From Erythrophleum ivorense (Eukaryota > Streptophyta > Magnoliopsida > Fabales > Fabaceae): a stretch of DNA of 64,000 bases. The translations under genes were made by a program, and so were the position numbers. Numbering within the stretch: the stretch's first letter is position 1; every line of letters begins with the position of its first letter. The stretch is from NCBI GenBank assembly GCA_026724425.1, contig JAIUCV010000009.1, positions 19,541,294-19,605,293 on the forward strand, given 5' to 3'. The notes below the pieces were generated by a model. It saw only the letters and a list, made by a program, of their open reading frames with translations. It did not search any database and was not told the DNA's origin. Positions 47,473 to 59,858 of the stretch are shown one piece after another.

Positions 47473-50400
47473 TGTAACACCATAATTTCTTAGCTCATTT
47501 CATGCTATTCTCATTCTTCAAACTATGCATCTCACATAAGGAGTAAGAAAAAAATAATTAAAATAATGAATGTTTTAGCATTGCGTAGCGTATAGATTTT
47601 TCATTCAATGCCTTGTGGATCGTGTGATCTCATATATCACATTCTCATATTTAATTACATAAATACAACTCATTTCCATTACCAAAAAGTGGCCTAAAAC
47701 TGGTGCAAGGCAAGAGACACACAAATTTTCATGATGTAGCCTCGGCCAAAAATTCCCACTTTCTGTCAAAAATTTTGGAAAATTATAACTAATTCTAAAA
47801 AAATAAAAATCATGCATTCTTTACCATTATAGAAAGGTACAGATGTCCAATTTACAAAAAAATATGTCCAGGCCATGAAACATCACATAGAGGATGTTTG
47901 ACATTCAAAAATGTACGAAGGTCTGACTGGCTATTGGTACTAATATAGGTTTCTACTACAAACTTCAAAAATATCCAATTAATTCCAAAAAAAATCCATT
48001 CTATGCAAATGATATCAATTTGGAAAGCTAAGGATGTTAACTAGAGAGAAAAAATAATTTCAGACTAGTTTAGGTACGTCTAGGACTCGAAAACGAATCA
48101 AATAGTAACTTAAGTCTGTCTGGACGCTGATACTAGATAGAAATTTCAAAATTTTATATCTCCCTCTCTAGACATCCAAATGAGATGCTTCTAGATGAAA
48201 AAAGTGACTAGAAAGGTCTAGTTTCTCCTTATAAAATTTTGTGACAATTGGACATCATTTGCCTTATGAGTGATAGAATTTAATTTCAGACCAATGTGAA
48301 CAGCACACTGAACCAAAATCAGAAAATTTTCTAACTTTGGAAATTCATCAAATATTCCATAGATCTCCAAAAATTTTAAACTTTAGCTTCTCAAAAAACT
48401 CTTAACAAGCTATAGATGCATGCCAAATCTCAAATCAAGAAGAGCTCATTTGGACAAAAAGTAGTATAGGTTTCCAATATGGTCAATTTTGGTCCATATG
48501 AGATACCAATTATGTCCAAATGGTCTCCTTTGATGTTTGGCACTTTTTGGGCAAGTATAAAAGCATGCATGTGACTTATATGAACTACCCAAGTGGTCCC
48601 AAAGCTCATGCATCTCAATTTGGCCATTCCACTTCCACTTATACATGTATTTCCATAATGCTAGTTTGTCATTACATGTCCAAGATGCACATTTCTATAC
48701 ATATAACCTTAAACTTCATTAGTACATGATACATTAGCATAATTATATATGTTCATAACACCATAGGACATATACAACAATGGGTTACAACATTTGCCAC
48801 TCATATGGCCTTAAAGAAACAAAATCTATGTACTTTGATGTCATGCTCTCATCTCTCAAGTGGTTGGCTCCCATTTCCTTGTTCTCTTGGTCCACCTAGC
48901 ATGTTAGAACATTGGAGAGGAGGTAATGAGATTCAAAGAATTCCAATAGTTCATTTCCCTTTCAATCACACATAAAAAATGCAAAACAAGTCTTACAAAT
49001 GTATGTATGGGCATATTAACATGTGCAATCATTCAAGAAATATTTTTAATATTTGAGTAAATCATACATAGCATACATAGGCTTGCCAAGTAAATGGATT
49101 AGCCTCACCTATTTACTTGTGGATTTTGGACTTGCCTCACCCATTCTTTAAAAGGTTTTTTACTCAACCATACTCTTAGGAGTCAACCTCACTTTTAGGA
49201 GACTCTTTACTTTGTTTCAACCAATTCTAAGGATTCTTGGCTCATCCTCACCATGGCTAAGGGTACTTGGCTTCACCACATTTAAGCAAACCTAAGCACA
49301 GATAATAAATGTCACATGAAAGCATATAGTAACATCATGGCACTATGGAATGAAAATCATACAAGAATACTTTTTATAGCTTAAAATTACACATACACAC
49401 ATTCAAAGACAAGCCAAGCATATATTTATGCATGAGAGAAGGAGGAGTGAGCTACCTTAGATGCAACCACACACTTTTCTCTTTGAAACAATGCTCCCTT
49501 CCTTGGCCTCACACACACACAAAGGTGTGGGATTAATTTCTCTTGGCCTAAACACAATTTATAGGAACCAATTAGGTTCATAGAACTAATTCTAAGGCCA
49601 CACATCTTCCTTAAATACTAACTTGATCTAATACCCCTTTATGGTTCAAAAAATGCACCTAATAAAGCAAAACCCATCAAATAAATTATAGGCTCCATTC
49701 TTTCCTTTCATATATGATTCCTAACTCCTTTTAATCCTTTTGGAGTCATCACACAATTGAAATAAAGAATCTAACTACATGCTATTTCTTTAGGTCATAT
49801 TATGGAATATAAGGCACCAATTCATTCTCTAGGCTTCCTAAATTTTTTCCAAGGCTTCCTCTCATTTTCATTCATCATATATGACTCAAAAATAGGCTTA
49901 GAAAAATTTATAACTCTCCCTAGGTATTCAAACCCTTCTTGGTCGAGACAATGAATGGACTTTGCTTTGTTTTCTTGATGGAGGAAGCACATGGGGAGAC
50001 TTCTAGGGATCTTAGGAGCTCATTTAAACTTCCATTTAGGCATAGAAATTAAAGTATCAAGTCAGATTTTACAAGAAGTACATGAAACCCTAGAATTTTT
50101 ATCTTGAATTTCTATGGTTATTTGTTAATTCCCTTTGCATATTCTTATTTTCTACACTCTTTTTCCTAAGATTCATCCTTGGTTCTATCCAAAATCCAAG
50201 CCCTCCTATTGCTTCTTGAGTGGGGCGAACAGAGAAGTGGAGCAAGGGGTAGCAATCATGAAAGGAGAAATTACCTTGTTTTTCCTTAATTTCTCACTTG
50301 AACTTCTCTTCTTTTGCCTTCTCTCTTCAAATTCAAATTTTCCCCTTGATTTCTCTCTTAAAACAGATCCATATACTTCAATATAATCACAAGAAAGAAA

Positions 50401-51131
50401 GAGAAATGGAAAAGAAGAGGTTTGCAAAGGAAGGAGCATGAAAAACTATCAAAAATCTATACCTTTTAGCTTTGATTTCTCCTCCTCTTCCTCATCCTCT
50501 TGTGCGCCGCTCTCTTAAGGTTTTCACTCTAGTTTAGGGCAGAAACATATGAAGCTAAATGGGTAGAAGAGTGGGGTGCCCTATATATATAGGTGGGAGG
50601 AAGGAAGACTTTTCAAAAATTCTAATTTTGCCATTCATTCTTGGCATTTTTGTTTTTAGTTCATTTTAGCTCCTTTTTAAGAACCATATTTTCCATTATA
50701 AAATTTAGGTTCCCAATTTAGTAAAATTCCTTTGGAATCACTCAAATCGGAGCTAAAACCTTCCCGAATGAATTTGTTAAAGTTTGGGTACACCGATGTT
50801 GGAAAACATACATCGGAGAGGTTTTAACTGTCCCGGGGCTTTCCATGATTTTCAAGGCCTCTGAGAATCCCAGAAAACTCAAAACTTTCATTTAAAAAGC
50901 CCTCTTATGTGTTTTTCCAAAATTACACTTATTTATGAAAATGTCACTAGCCTTTCGACAAATTTTTTGAATTATTGTGGCCCCGATTTCTGGGCAACTC
51001 AAGGCTCAAATCCTCATTTTTCATTATTTTAAATTTTATACGTATTTTATTTAGTCTTAAATCACTCATCTTAAGGGGCTTGCTTTGAAAACACATCTAT
51101 TTCTGTCATTTAACAAAAATCGGACATTACA
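47473..51131 (-). repeat. 5' LTR of the family-A element (3,659 bp)
   Basis: It begins, in plus coordinates, with TGTAACACCATAATTTC and ends CGGACATTACA. It is the reference complete LTR of family A, since a primer-binding site and gag lie beside it. A TATATATATA box on the minus strand is at 50582-50591, roughly 550 bp from the transcriptional start of the LTR. Downstream, donor-like CAAG/GT sites recur (near 50274 and 49456). Confidence 0.88.
50582..50591 (-). promoter_or_regulatory. TATA box of the family-A 5' LTR
   Basis: TATATATATA in the context CCTATATATATAGGG. It is the promoter for the only family-A copy in the window that still has an internal region. A potential telo-box-like AAACCYTAAG is degenerate here. 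Confidence 0.6.
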
Positions 51132-52430
51132 CTATAGATAAAGCTATGTTTGGACTTACCTTAGTGGTTGTAGCTTAATGGGGAGCCTATTGTTGTGCTT
51201 GTAGCATTGCAAGGTACTATGGCTGCACGTTTTGAAATCACTTAAATATTGAGAGAATTGTAAAAGGCCATGACTGCAATAGCCAACTGTATGAAAGAGT
51301 AAGTTGAGGCCCAAAGGCTATTGTGAGGGCAATGACTGACTGGCTTTAGGCGCAAGATGAGGCCTATGCAGTCACTATTCAAGTGCTGCAACAATTGCAT
51401 GAGACCATGAATAAGCAGAATCAAAAGGTACCTATAAGAAATAAGATTGGTGTAGGCCAAAACCTTGGTATGGGGCATTAAGAGGGAGAAGATGATATCT
51501 TGGTTAAATTGGCTAAGTTTAGAAAGGCTAAACCTCCATCATTCTTGGGGGAGTTAGATACTAAAAAGCCTAAGAGGTGGCTGATGCAACAAGGGAAGAT
51601 TTTTGAAGTTATGACATACACAACTGAACAAAAGGCTAGATTGGCCATTTATAAGTTGGAAGGTGAAGTAGAGCATTAGTGACGTAGTGCATCTAGGTTA
51701 TTAGCATCAAAGGGGATAGCCTTGGCTTAGAAAAGCTTCCAAACTACCATTGAGAGCAAATATTTTCAACCTTTAGTTAGGGTAGATAAGGAGGCTAAAT
51801 TCAATTTCCTTGAGGAAGGTGAGATGAATGTGGATCAATATGCTACAAAGTTTATCTAGTCATCTCATTTCTCCTTATATCGGAAACTATTTGATGATGA
51901 GCCTTGGAAGGTCAATAAGTTTGAGAGGTTCCTTAAACTAGAATTGAAGGATAAAATTGTGCCTCTTTAAATTCATAACTTTGATAAGCTAGTTGAAAAG
52001 TGTAGGGTATCAAAGAATGCCCTAATGGAAATTGAAACTAAGAAGAAGAAGGCGCTTAAGGGCAAGCATGATTGAGGTATGAAGCCCTTTAAGGACGAAA
52101 GCAAGAAGATGACTAATAATGGTAGTGACTCTTGGGATAGGAGCTCACCCCCAAGAAATATCCCTCAAAGGAAGAATATGGGATCCCTGAAAAGTTTAGT
52201 AAGTACCTCATTAATGTGTAGCAAGTATGGGAAGAACCATGGGAGCGGACTATGCCCTGTGTACTATAATTATAGGAAACTAAGACCTATGCATAGACTT
52301 GCACAATGTCATAAGAGTCAGCCTCATCTATCAAATCACCTATATAAGGATGGGTGTTTATACTTATGTAGTAGGAGGATAATAGATCCCTTAGTCTAAT
52401 CCAAGGCATTCTTCTTGTCAATGACCATAT
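51132..52430 (+). pseudogene. Gag (relic) of a second, plus-strand family-A element
   Basis: The frame is heavily broken but readable. It shows LVKLAKFRKAKPPSFLGELD, then KRWLMQQGKIFEVM, a patch with FLEEGEMNVDQYATKF, and a degenerate zinc-knuckle region with CSKYGKNHGSGLCPVYYN near 52225-52270. The closest relative in the window is the gag of the minus-strand family-A element. No LTR or primer-binding site is present on its left, because the A element's 5' LTR abuts it at 51131. Confidence 0.7.
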
Positions 52431-54420
52431 CATAGATACATTGTTTGATTTGGGTGCGACTCATTCATTAATCTTATTTGACTGTATAAGCATTAAGGTC
52501 TAAAATTAGCATGTTGCCATTTAAATTATTCGTGTCTACCTATACTTGATATTTTGTGATTATATCTTATGTGTCTAAATTATGTTGTACAATTAGATAG
52601 CCGTTGTATCACCCTTGACTTGTTTCCTCACTTGCTATTATACTTGAATCTTATCCTATGACTAAGTTTACTTATGTGTTGCCCAAGTTAGGAGGTACCT
52701 TAAGCGTGGTTGCTAACAATTTCCTGTATTCTTTTCTTTGCATGTTGAGGTTAAGGATGGGTTGGAGGATATACCTATAATTAGAGAATTCTTAGAGGCT
52801 TTCCCTAAAGGGTGGTCTATACCCAGAAAGAAAGCTAAAATTTTCCATAAATTAGTTCTTGGTGTAGGTCTAATCTTTAAGGTCCCATATAGAATGGCGC
52901 TTAATGAACTTGTTGAGTTGATTAGTCAAATAGAAGAATTGCTTGAAAAGGGGTTCATTAGGCCATGTGTTTCCATTGGGAGTACCAATATTGTTTGTTA
53001 AGAAAAAGGATTGTAGTTTTAGACTTTACATTAATTATAAGCAATTAAACCAAGTGACTATCAAGAATAAATACATTTTACCTAGGATTGATGATTTGCT
53101 TGGCCAATTAGCGAAAGTATAAGTCTTTTCCAAGATTTATTTTAAGTTTGGATACCATTAATTTAAGTAAAAGTGGATGACATACTAAAATTGCTTTTAG
53201 GTATGGTTGGTATGAGTTTTTAGTCATGCCATTTAGGTTAATAAATGCTCATACAATTTTTATGGACTATATGAATAAGATTTTTAAGCCATATCTTAAC
53301 TGATTTATTTAGTGTTCATTGATGACATTTTTGTCTATTCAAAGAGGAGTGAGGAACATAAGGAGCATCTTAGGATAGTTTTTCAAACCTTGAGGGAACA
53401 CCAATTGTATACTAAATTTAGCAAGTGTAAATTTTGGTTGCAAGGAGTGAAGTTCTTAGGTCATGTGATATCATAACAAGGGGTAGTGGTAGATCCTATT
53501 AAGATGAAGGCAGTACTAAATTGGAAGAAGCCTAAGATAGTGGCTAAAATTTGAAATTTCTTGGGTCTAGTTAGTTACTATAAGAGGTTCATTAAAGGAT
53601 TTTCTTAACTTGCAATGTCATTGACTAAGTCGACTAGGAAAGACGAATATTTTATATAAGATATCAAGTATGAGGATGCTTTTTAGGAACTTAAGATTAG
53701 ATTGACCTCTGCATCTGCGCTAGTGATACCAGGACTTATGAAGACCTTTACAATTTATAGTGATGTATCTAAAAAAGGTTTAGGTTGTATTTTGATGCAA
53801 CAAGGTAGGGTGATAGCCTATACTTCTAGAAAACTTAAACCTCATAAGGAGAAATATCCCACCCATGATTCAGAGTTAGTTGTTGTGGTTTTTGCCTTTA
53901 AGATTTCGAGGCACTATCTCTATGGTGCACAATTTGAGATGTATGATGACCATAAGAGTTTGAAGTATTTATTTGACCTAAGAAACCTAATATAAGGCAA
54001 AGGAGGTGGATGAGTTCCTTAACGATTATGATTTCTCCTTAAAGTATCATCCAGGAAAGGCGAATGTGGTTGTCGATACCTTGAGTAGGAAATCTATCCA
54101 TAGGGTAATGATGATACTTAGGGAACAGAGGTTGATTAAGGAATTGAAGGATTTGAATTTGTCCGTGACTGTGCACTTATAGGCTTCTTTTGGGTGAGTT
54201 GAGGATAGAGAATAATTTTAAAAAAAGGATTAAGGAGGCCCAATAGTTAGATAAGAATTTTGATAGGATTAGAAAGCAATTAGGGAGTGGAGAAGTCAAG
54301 GACTTTGACCTATTAGATGATGATTTGGTAAGGTATTAGTATTAAGTGTGCAAACCTAAAGATGAGGAGATAAGAAATATAGTTCTATCTAAAGCTCATA
54401 AGAGTAAGTACACCATTCAT
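52431..54420 (+). pseudogene. Protease-RT-RNase H-integrase start (relic), plus-strand family-A element
   Basis: Recognisable pieces in order are protease (DLGATHS-like, 52445-52480), the RT start with PYRMALNELVELISQIEELLE (about 52890-52950), RT core pieces with VFIDD-like text near 53315, RNase H with YSDVSKKGLGCILMQQ and YDDHKSLKYLF (53702-53995), and the integrase zinc finger with AHKSKYTIH (about 54390-54415). The last peptide is identical to that of the minus-strand family-A element, which ties the two to one family. Stops are frequent, so it is an old copy. It ends abruptly where family-C sequence begins. Confidence 0.75.
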
Positions 54421-54834
54421 TCGAGTGACTGGATTTAGGTGAATTAGCGAAGCAAGTCTAAATTGGCTCATAAATGGAAAAAGGAAGGTTGAATTGGTGA
54501 AGCAACTTCATGAGCATGTTAAGCGGCAAATTGAAAAGAAAAATGATCAATATGTATCCAAGGCAAACAAAGGAAGGAGGCATGTTACTTTTGAGTCTGG
54601 TGATTGGATTTGGGTGCATATGAGAAAGGAGAGGTTTTTAGCTCAAAGGAAATCTAAATTGGCTCCTATAGGGGATGGACCATTCCAAGTTCTTGAGAAA
54701 ATCAATGACAATGCCTATAAAATTGATTTGCCTAGTGAGTATAATGTTAGTGCTACTTTTAATGTTGCTAATTTATCTGCTTTTAATGTAGGTGAAGATT
54801 CAAGGACAAATCCTTTTGAGGAGAGAGGAGATTA
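54421..54834 (+). pseudogene. Integrase C-terminus of a family-C element (C-02)
   Basis: The frame 54494-54874 reads LHEHVKRQIEKKNDQY, then RRHVTFESGDWIWVHMRKERF, the SH3-like integrase tail with KLAPIGDGPFQVLEKINDNAYKIDLP, and the pol-end signature VGEDSRTNPFEERGD. It then runs past the polypurine tract (GAGGAGAGAGGAGA, 54818-54831) into the LTR. Everything upstream in this element is missing, replaced by the family-A relic. Confidence 0.8.
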
Positions 54835-55636
54835 TGTGAATCATGGGATAAAGTTAGCTAGCTCAAAAGAATAAGCTTATTCAAAACCTTCAAATGATCA
54901 TTTGCATCTTCCAATTAGACCTATCACAAGAGTTAAAACTAAAAAACTTTAAAAAAACACTTAGTGGACTTGTTCAAGAGACTTGGGCTAAGTAAAATTT
55001 TGACAAATTTGGTCCAAGCATTAATTTAGATGTCATTAATATTATTTAGACTAAAGATGGAGCTATAGCAGTTATTTTAGGTAAGAATATTGCAAAATAA
55101 AGAGCTTGGGCTAAGGACCATACATTAATTAACTCACTTAGGCTTAAATAATGCTATTATGGGCTTAAAATGCTGACTTTTAGAAGTTTTCTCTATTAAG
55201 AAGAAAATTAAATTAATTAGGCAGATTCTCTTTCTTTTTTATTTTTTAGAAAAGATTTGATTATTTGGTATTTCTAATTTCTAGGTCATTCAGTTAGGAT
55301 TATGCAGTTAGTTCCTAGTTTTCCTCCAATAAGCAGATTTAACTTACACTATAAATACATGTATTCTGCCTTCATTTGTAGCCAGGTTGGATGAATAAAT
55401 GAAATTTTAATTCTGAAAATTCCAGACTTAAGAGTGATTTTCTCTAGGTTCTTCATAGAACTAATAAACTTATCAAGGCTTGATCAACTTTGTAGTGTCT
55501 TCCAACGCTTAGGGTCCTTGTTTGTCCATGCTCAAGGATTCCAAGTGGATCACTTGACCTCTGTTTAGCTTTCTTGAGATGCGTATACTTTAGCAATGAC
55601 TATGGGTTCAAGGGATTTAATCCTTGTGGGTTCACA
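54835..55636 (+). mobile_element. 3' LTR of C-02 (about 0.8 kb)
   Basis: It begins TGTGAATCATGGG after the polypurine tract. Its first 130 bp keep a pol-tail motif with RPITRVKTKKL. The U3 block with CAGTTAGGATTATGCAGTTAG and the TATAAATA box (55350-55357) match the C-03 LTR at 58330-58401. I place the end at GTGGGTTCACA (55636). This boundary is approximate. Confidence 0.65.
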
Positions 55637-55699
55637 GAATTAATCAACCAATATACAAGTATTATTGGACATGATTAAATCCATTTCATTATTAATAAC

Positions 55700-57935
55700 T
55701 TCATTCCAAAAACTACCATTTCTTGATGTTACAGCCTCCTTATAACTTTTAGAATCCTCTTTTACATGAAGTAAATAGGGTGTCTGACTCAAACTTTTAT
55801 TTTTATCATCTTTTATTAAGACACCAATTTCTTGAGAAGATATAAAATCTAATCTTAAGTATCTCTCCTTTAATTTCCCTGACTTTTCCTAGTTCAATAG
55901 AAAGATAAATGGTTTTCCTTTTATTACTAAAAGAAGAGCCAAAACTTTTTTTTTTGGTTTGGTAACTACTCATTTTGTTCATTAGTAGATTAGTGACAAA
56001 CTTGTTTTTGAAGAACTCTACATCAAATGAATTAACTATAACATTAGAATCTACATCTAATAATCCACACACCTTGGAATTTTTTGTGAACCTAATAAAA
56101 GTAGTTCTTAATGCCCATAATCCTAATCTGTTTCTCTTAGGATCTAAACTCTATAATATGTTAAACAACCCCAACCTCTCAAATAACTTAAATTTAGTTT
56201 CTTTCATTTCCATAATTCATATGGAACAATTTTGAATGTTTGAAGGGTAATCCACTAACTATATGACAAGCAGTTAACAAGGTTTTGCCCTAGTTTATTG
56301 GTAATTTAGCATTTATTTTCATTACATTTATCATATCCACTAATGTGCTATGTTTCTTTTTTTCTATACCATTTTGCTATGATATATATGGAACACTAGC
56401 TTTATGTATAATACCATGTTGTTTATAATATGCTGAAAATTCATGGGACAAATATTCTCCACCCTTGTCACTTCTAAGGACTTTTATTCTCTTTCCCTCT
56501 TGATATTCAACTTTAGACTTCTAAGTTTAAAACATATCAAAAGCTTGATCCTTAGCTTTCATCAAGCATATATAGGTAAACCTAGAATGGTCATGAATAA
56601 AAGATATGAAATATCTATTTCCTCTTCTAATTAAGATACCAATGAGTTCACATATGTTAGAATGTATTAAATGTAAAATTTGTAATGTTCTTTCAATAGA
56701 CTGAAAAGTTTTTCTAATCATTTTAGATAGCATAGCAATTTCACATTTATCATGCTCAACAATGTAACTCATATTTGGACATGTTAACAAATATTTGTAA
56801 TTAACTTAACCTAGTCCATCATGCCATGAATAAATAGGAAATTCAACAATATAAGCAAAAATGGACAAATTATTATTAATACCTAGTTTAAACATCCCAT
56901 CACAAGAGAACCCCTTTCCTACAAATGCTTTATTCTTGGATATTATAATCTAGTTAGATTCTAGGATAGCTTTTAACCTTTTCCTACATAACATATTTGT
57001 AGATATTAGATTCTTCTTAATGTCTGGAACATGTAGCACATTCAATAACACCGATTTCTTTCTATAAGTAAATTGCAATCCTATACTACCTTTCCTAAGC
57101 ACCTTTGCTGTGTTGCAATTGCCCATGAGAACTTCTTGTCCTTCTTCAGTAGTTTCATAAGTTTTGAATTTACTTTTATCATGACAAATATGAATTGTTG
57201 CATTGCAGTCATACCACCAGTCAAAAGGCTTGGTTGTTACTGCCATGTTTGTCTCAGATATCATACTAATACACAAGTATGAAACCATGGTCTCTATTTC
57301 ATGATTTTTTGTGTCTGCTATAATTGGCGTATTAGTATGACTTGATGTTTGCTTCTTTCTAAATCTGTAATCTCTCTTAAATTCTCATTTTTTTCCTACA
57401 AGATAACAAGACTTGGAAGTTTTCATTGGTTTAAGTTTGAAGAATCAAGTTTAGGGTTTTCCATCTTGTTTCCAAAACTATTTTGAGACTTGTTATTTGC
57501 ATTTACAAAGTTAACCTTATAAGTAGCTTTTGAATGCTTCTTTGTTAGATTGCAAGTTTCCTTTCCACTCTTAAGTATGAATGTGTTCCATAGTAAAGGT
57601 TATAGTAGTATGCAATAACTTCTTTCTATACTTATTCTAACTTTAAGGCAATTCAACAATTATAACCCTAACTTGAAATGATTCAAAAATTTAACTTTCA
57701 AATCTTTGAGTTTGGAAACAAGCATTTGTAAATCATAAACTTAATTTATGATTGAGGTACTGTCATTCATGGTATAAGCAAAATAATTCATGATTAGAAA
57801 CCTATATGTCCCTTGTTGCTTTATGTTGTACTTAAATTCTATTGCTTGCCAAATTTCTCTTGGAAAGGATATGGACATGGATAGATGATATTGATAGTCT
57901 AATAGGTGTTCACTATATGTACTCTGCATAGAAGT
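55700..57935 (-). pseudogene. Ty1/copia polyprotein relic (gag to RT start)
   Basis: On the minus strand, from right to left, there is a gag piece with REIWQAIEFKYNIKQQGTYRF (57929-57741), a protease start with FDWWYDCNATIHICHDKSKF (57288-57150), GAG-pre-integrase and integrase with QILHLIHSNICELIG and GNRYFISFIHDHSRFTYICLMKAK (56690-56540), the post-integrase segment (56235-55900), and the start of RT with EAVTSRNGSFWNEVINNEMD (about 55755-55690). Protease and integrase order before RT identifies Ty1/copia. Both ends are missing and frame breaks occur throughout. No LTR is recognisable beside it. Confidence 0.85.
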
Positions 57936-57977
57936 TCATCTTTAGCCCTTTTGTTCCTTTTGGCCTAATTTGGTTAA

Positions 57978-58744
57978 TGATATGAACCAGACTCATGTGG
58001 GGAAGGATGCTCGTGTGGAGAAGGACTTGATGATAGATGGCCCAATGACAAGAGGAAGAGTTAAGCGTCTACAAAGAGCAATTGGGCTTCAATTTGCTGA
58101 ATTAGAAGCCCATAATGTTAGTGCATACATTGAGGAAGCAAATGGAGCCTTAATCATGCTTATTCAAGCCCAGGTTGATGCTTAAAGAGCCCATTGAAGA
58201 TAGAGGACGTGAATAGTACTTCAAATGCAAGATGTCCAGCCCATTAGTATTAATTAGTTTCTATTAGGCTGATTATCTATCCTTTTCTATTTTAAAAAGG
58301 ATTTGATTTTGTATCCCTATTTTTTAGATCTTTCAGTTAGGATTATGTAGTTAGTTTCCTACTTTTCCTCCAGTAGATAAGTTTGAGCTACACTATAAAT
58401 ATATGTATTCTGCCTTCATTTGAAGCAAATTGGAAGTAGTAGAATTATTGAGTGTTTCTCTAACTGTGAGAATCTTATCTTTTCTTTGCTCTTGTGAAAC
58501 CTTTGTCTTGTCAACCTATCTTTAGGTTGGTGATTCAAGTTCGCAAAAGCCCCCAATTCGTGCTTCGATCCAAGTGCGTCGTTGTGTGGATTGGTTTACT
58601 GTGTTCGTGGTTTGGCGCATTGTCTAAGTAGCAGGTCAACGTTCTTATAACGTTGGTTGGCTATTTGCTTCCGTCGGGTCTCGAACCATCATCTATCCAT
58701 CAACCTACGTCATGAAGATTGGGCCACCCCTTGATTTCGCATCA
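57978..58744 (+). repeat. 5' LTR of C-03 (767 bp)
   Basis: It runs from TGATATGAACCAG to GATTTCGCATCA. The first 200 bp are an open frame (to the stop at 58183-58185) containing GPMTRGRVKRLQRAIG and ending QAQVDA. That is the expected C-terminal end of pol when the same sequence occurs as the 3' LTR. A TATAAATA box is at 58394-58401. The segment 58040-58260 is nearly identical to 43225-43450 of C-01, but the flanking LTR parts differ. Confidence 0.85.
58394..58401 (+). promoter_or_regulatory. TATA box of the C-03 LTR
   Basis: TATAAATA lies in the block CACTATAAATATATG, shared with C-02. It is the likely promoter for the gag-pol RNA. Confidence 0.65.
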
Positions 58745-58746
58745 TT

Positions 58747-58758
58747 TGGTATCAGAGC
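58747..58758 (+). promoter_or_regulatory. Primer-binding site of C-03
   Basis: TGGTATCAGAGC follows the LTR end after two T's, as in C-01. It is complementary to the 3' end of initiator-Met tRNA. Confidence 0.88.
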
Positions 58759-59858
58759 TTCGGTTTACACGGTAGGTTGTCTATCATACATTCATCATCC
58801 ACCATTCTACTTCCTTTCTAGCCTCCATTTTTTTTCCTTTTCCATATCCATTCATTGCTACCTTTTATTATAAAAAAAAAATACTAAACTTTCTACCTTC
58901 CCTTGTTTGCAGATTTGATCCTTAGTGTGCAAGATTTGGTTTTTATGCTACAAGAGCCATTCATTTTGTAATCTGGAAAATTTTTATTGTTCTAGACATT
59001 GTTATTTTCCCTTATCTGTTCAACCCCTTTTCTTTTGAGATTTTGGACGATTAATAGGTCAATCCTAAGTTTCAGAATCTCAACTTTCATTTTGTTTTAG
59101 AATCATCAAATTCGGAGTTCTCTAGAGGAAGTTATTGTCATTTTTAGTGGTAACGTTTTCTGATCTGATTTGTTTCCTATTGTGTGATCTTGTGATTCTC
59201 TTTCATCTGATCCAAAAAAAAAAGAGGCAAAAAAAAAAGAGAAAAAAGAAAAGGAATAGAAAAGAAAGGCAAAAAAAAAGGGTTCGCCAAAAAAAAAGAG
59301 TGAAAAAAAAACGAAAAAAAAAAATTTTGATCAGATTTCTCTCATTTGTGATCAGCATTATTTCCTCTTCCATTTGTTTCCTAATTTTTGTGATCCATTT
59401 TCCTATTCCTTTGATTTGAACATTCCTAATCTAATCCTCCATTGATTTCTCATATCTTGGGTTTGTAGAATCATTGCAATTGGCTCTTTGGTATTTTAAA
59501 CTTGATTTTGCATGGCTAGGTGGTTAAATCTTCCTTTTTTTATATTGGAACCCTAGCCTAACCAAACCCTTACCTTTACTTGTGACTTGTATGCGCCAAT
59601 CACAACTTTTCATACCATCCACCAGCACATACTTTGGTGAACCGAGAATTGGCAGTCCTTGATCACTTGACGAGGTCTTAGGTAACATAAGAGCTTGGGA
59701 TTTGATATTGAGAGGTAAAAGGCAAGAGTGGATAAATCATTGTAGAAAAAGCCAATAAGAGAGAGTAAACATGAGTGAGAGTGTTATATCTCAATTGAGT
59801 GAAATACGTGAGGAAATATTTGTGAGGTCCTATATACTTTTGTTTCTTTTTCACTAAC
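58759..59858 (+). other. Leader of C-03, with A-rich tracts at 59213-59325
   Basis: This is non-coding sequence between primer-binding site and gag. A cluster of A-runs broken by GAGGC, GGGTTCGCC and GAGTG words lies at 59213-59325. The last 170 bp match the C-01 leader (42465-42570). No credible protein is encoded. Confidence 0.7.

Larger units (their letters stand above)
34677..51131 (-). mobile_element. Family-A (Tekay-like chromovirus) element with internal region, split by nested insertions
   Basis: Read on the minus strand the order is 5' LTR (51131-47473), primer-binding site, gag, protease, RT, RNase H, integrase, chromodomain, polypurine tract and 3' LTR (35307-34677, truncated). 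The RT gene is interrupted by solo LTR A-10 (37618-45134). The protein order (integrase after RNase H), the FIDD active-site motif and the C-terminal chromodomain place it among chromoviruses. The very long LTR favours the Tekay/Del lineage. Several stops in every domain make it inactive. Confidence 0.85.

Noticed and set aside
54835..58744. C-02 LTR and C-03 LTR as the two LTRs of one element with the copia relic as its internal region
   Set aside because: The copia relic is on the other strand, C-02 is preceded by a pol end and polypurine tract (so it is a 3' LTR) and C-03 is followed by a primer-binding site and gag (so it is a 5' LTR). The two LTRs are also clearly diverged.
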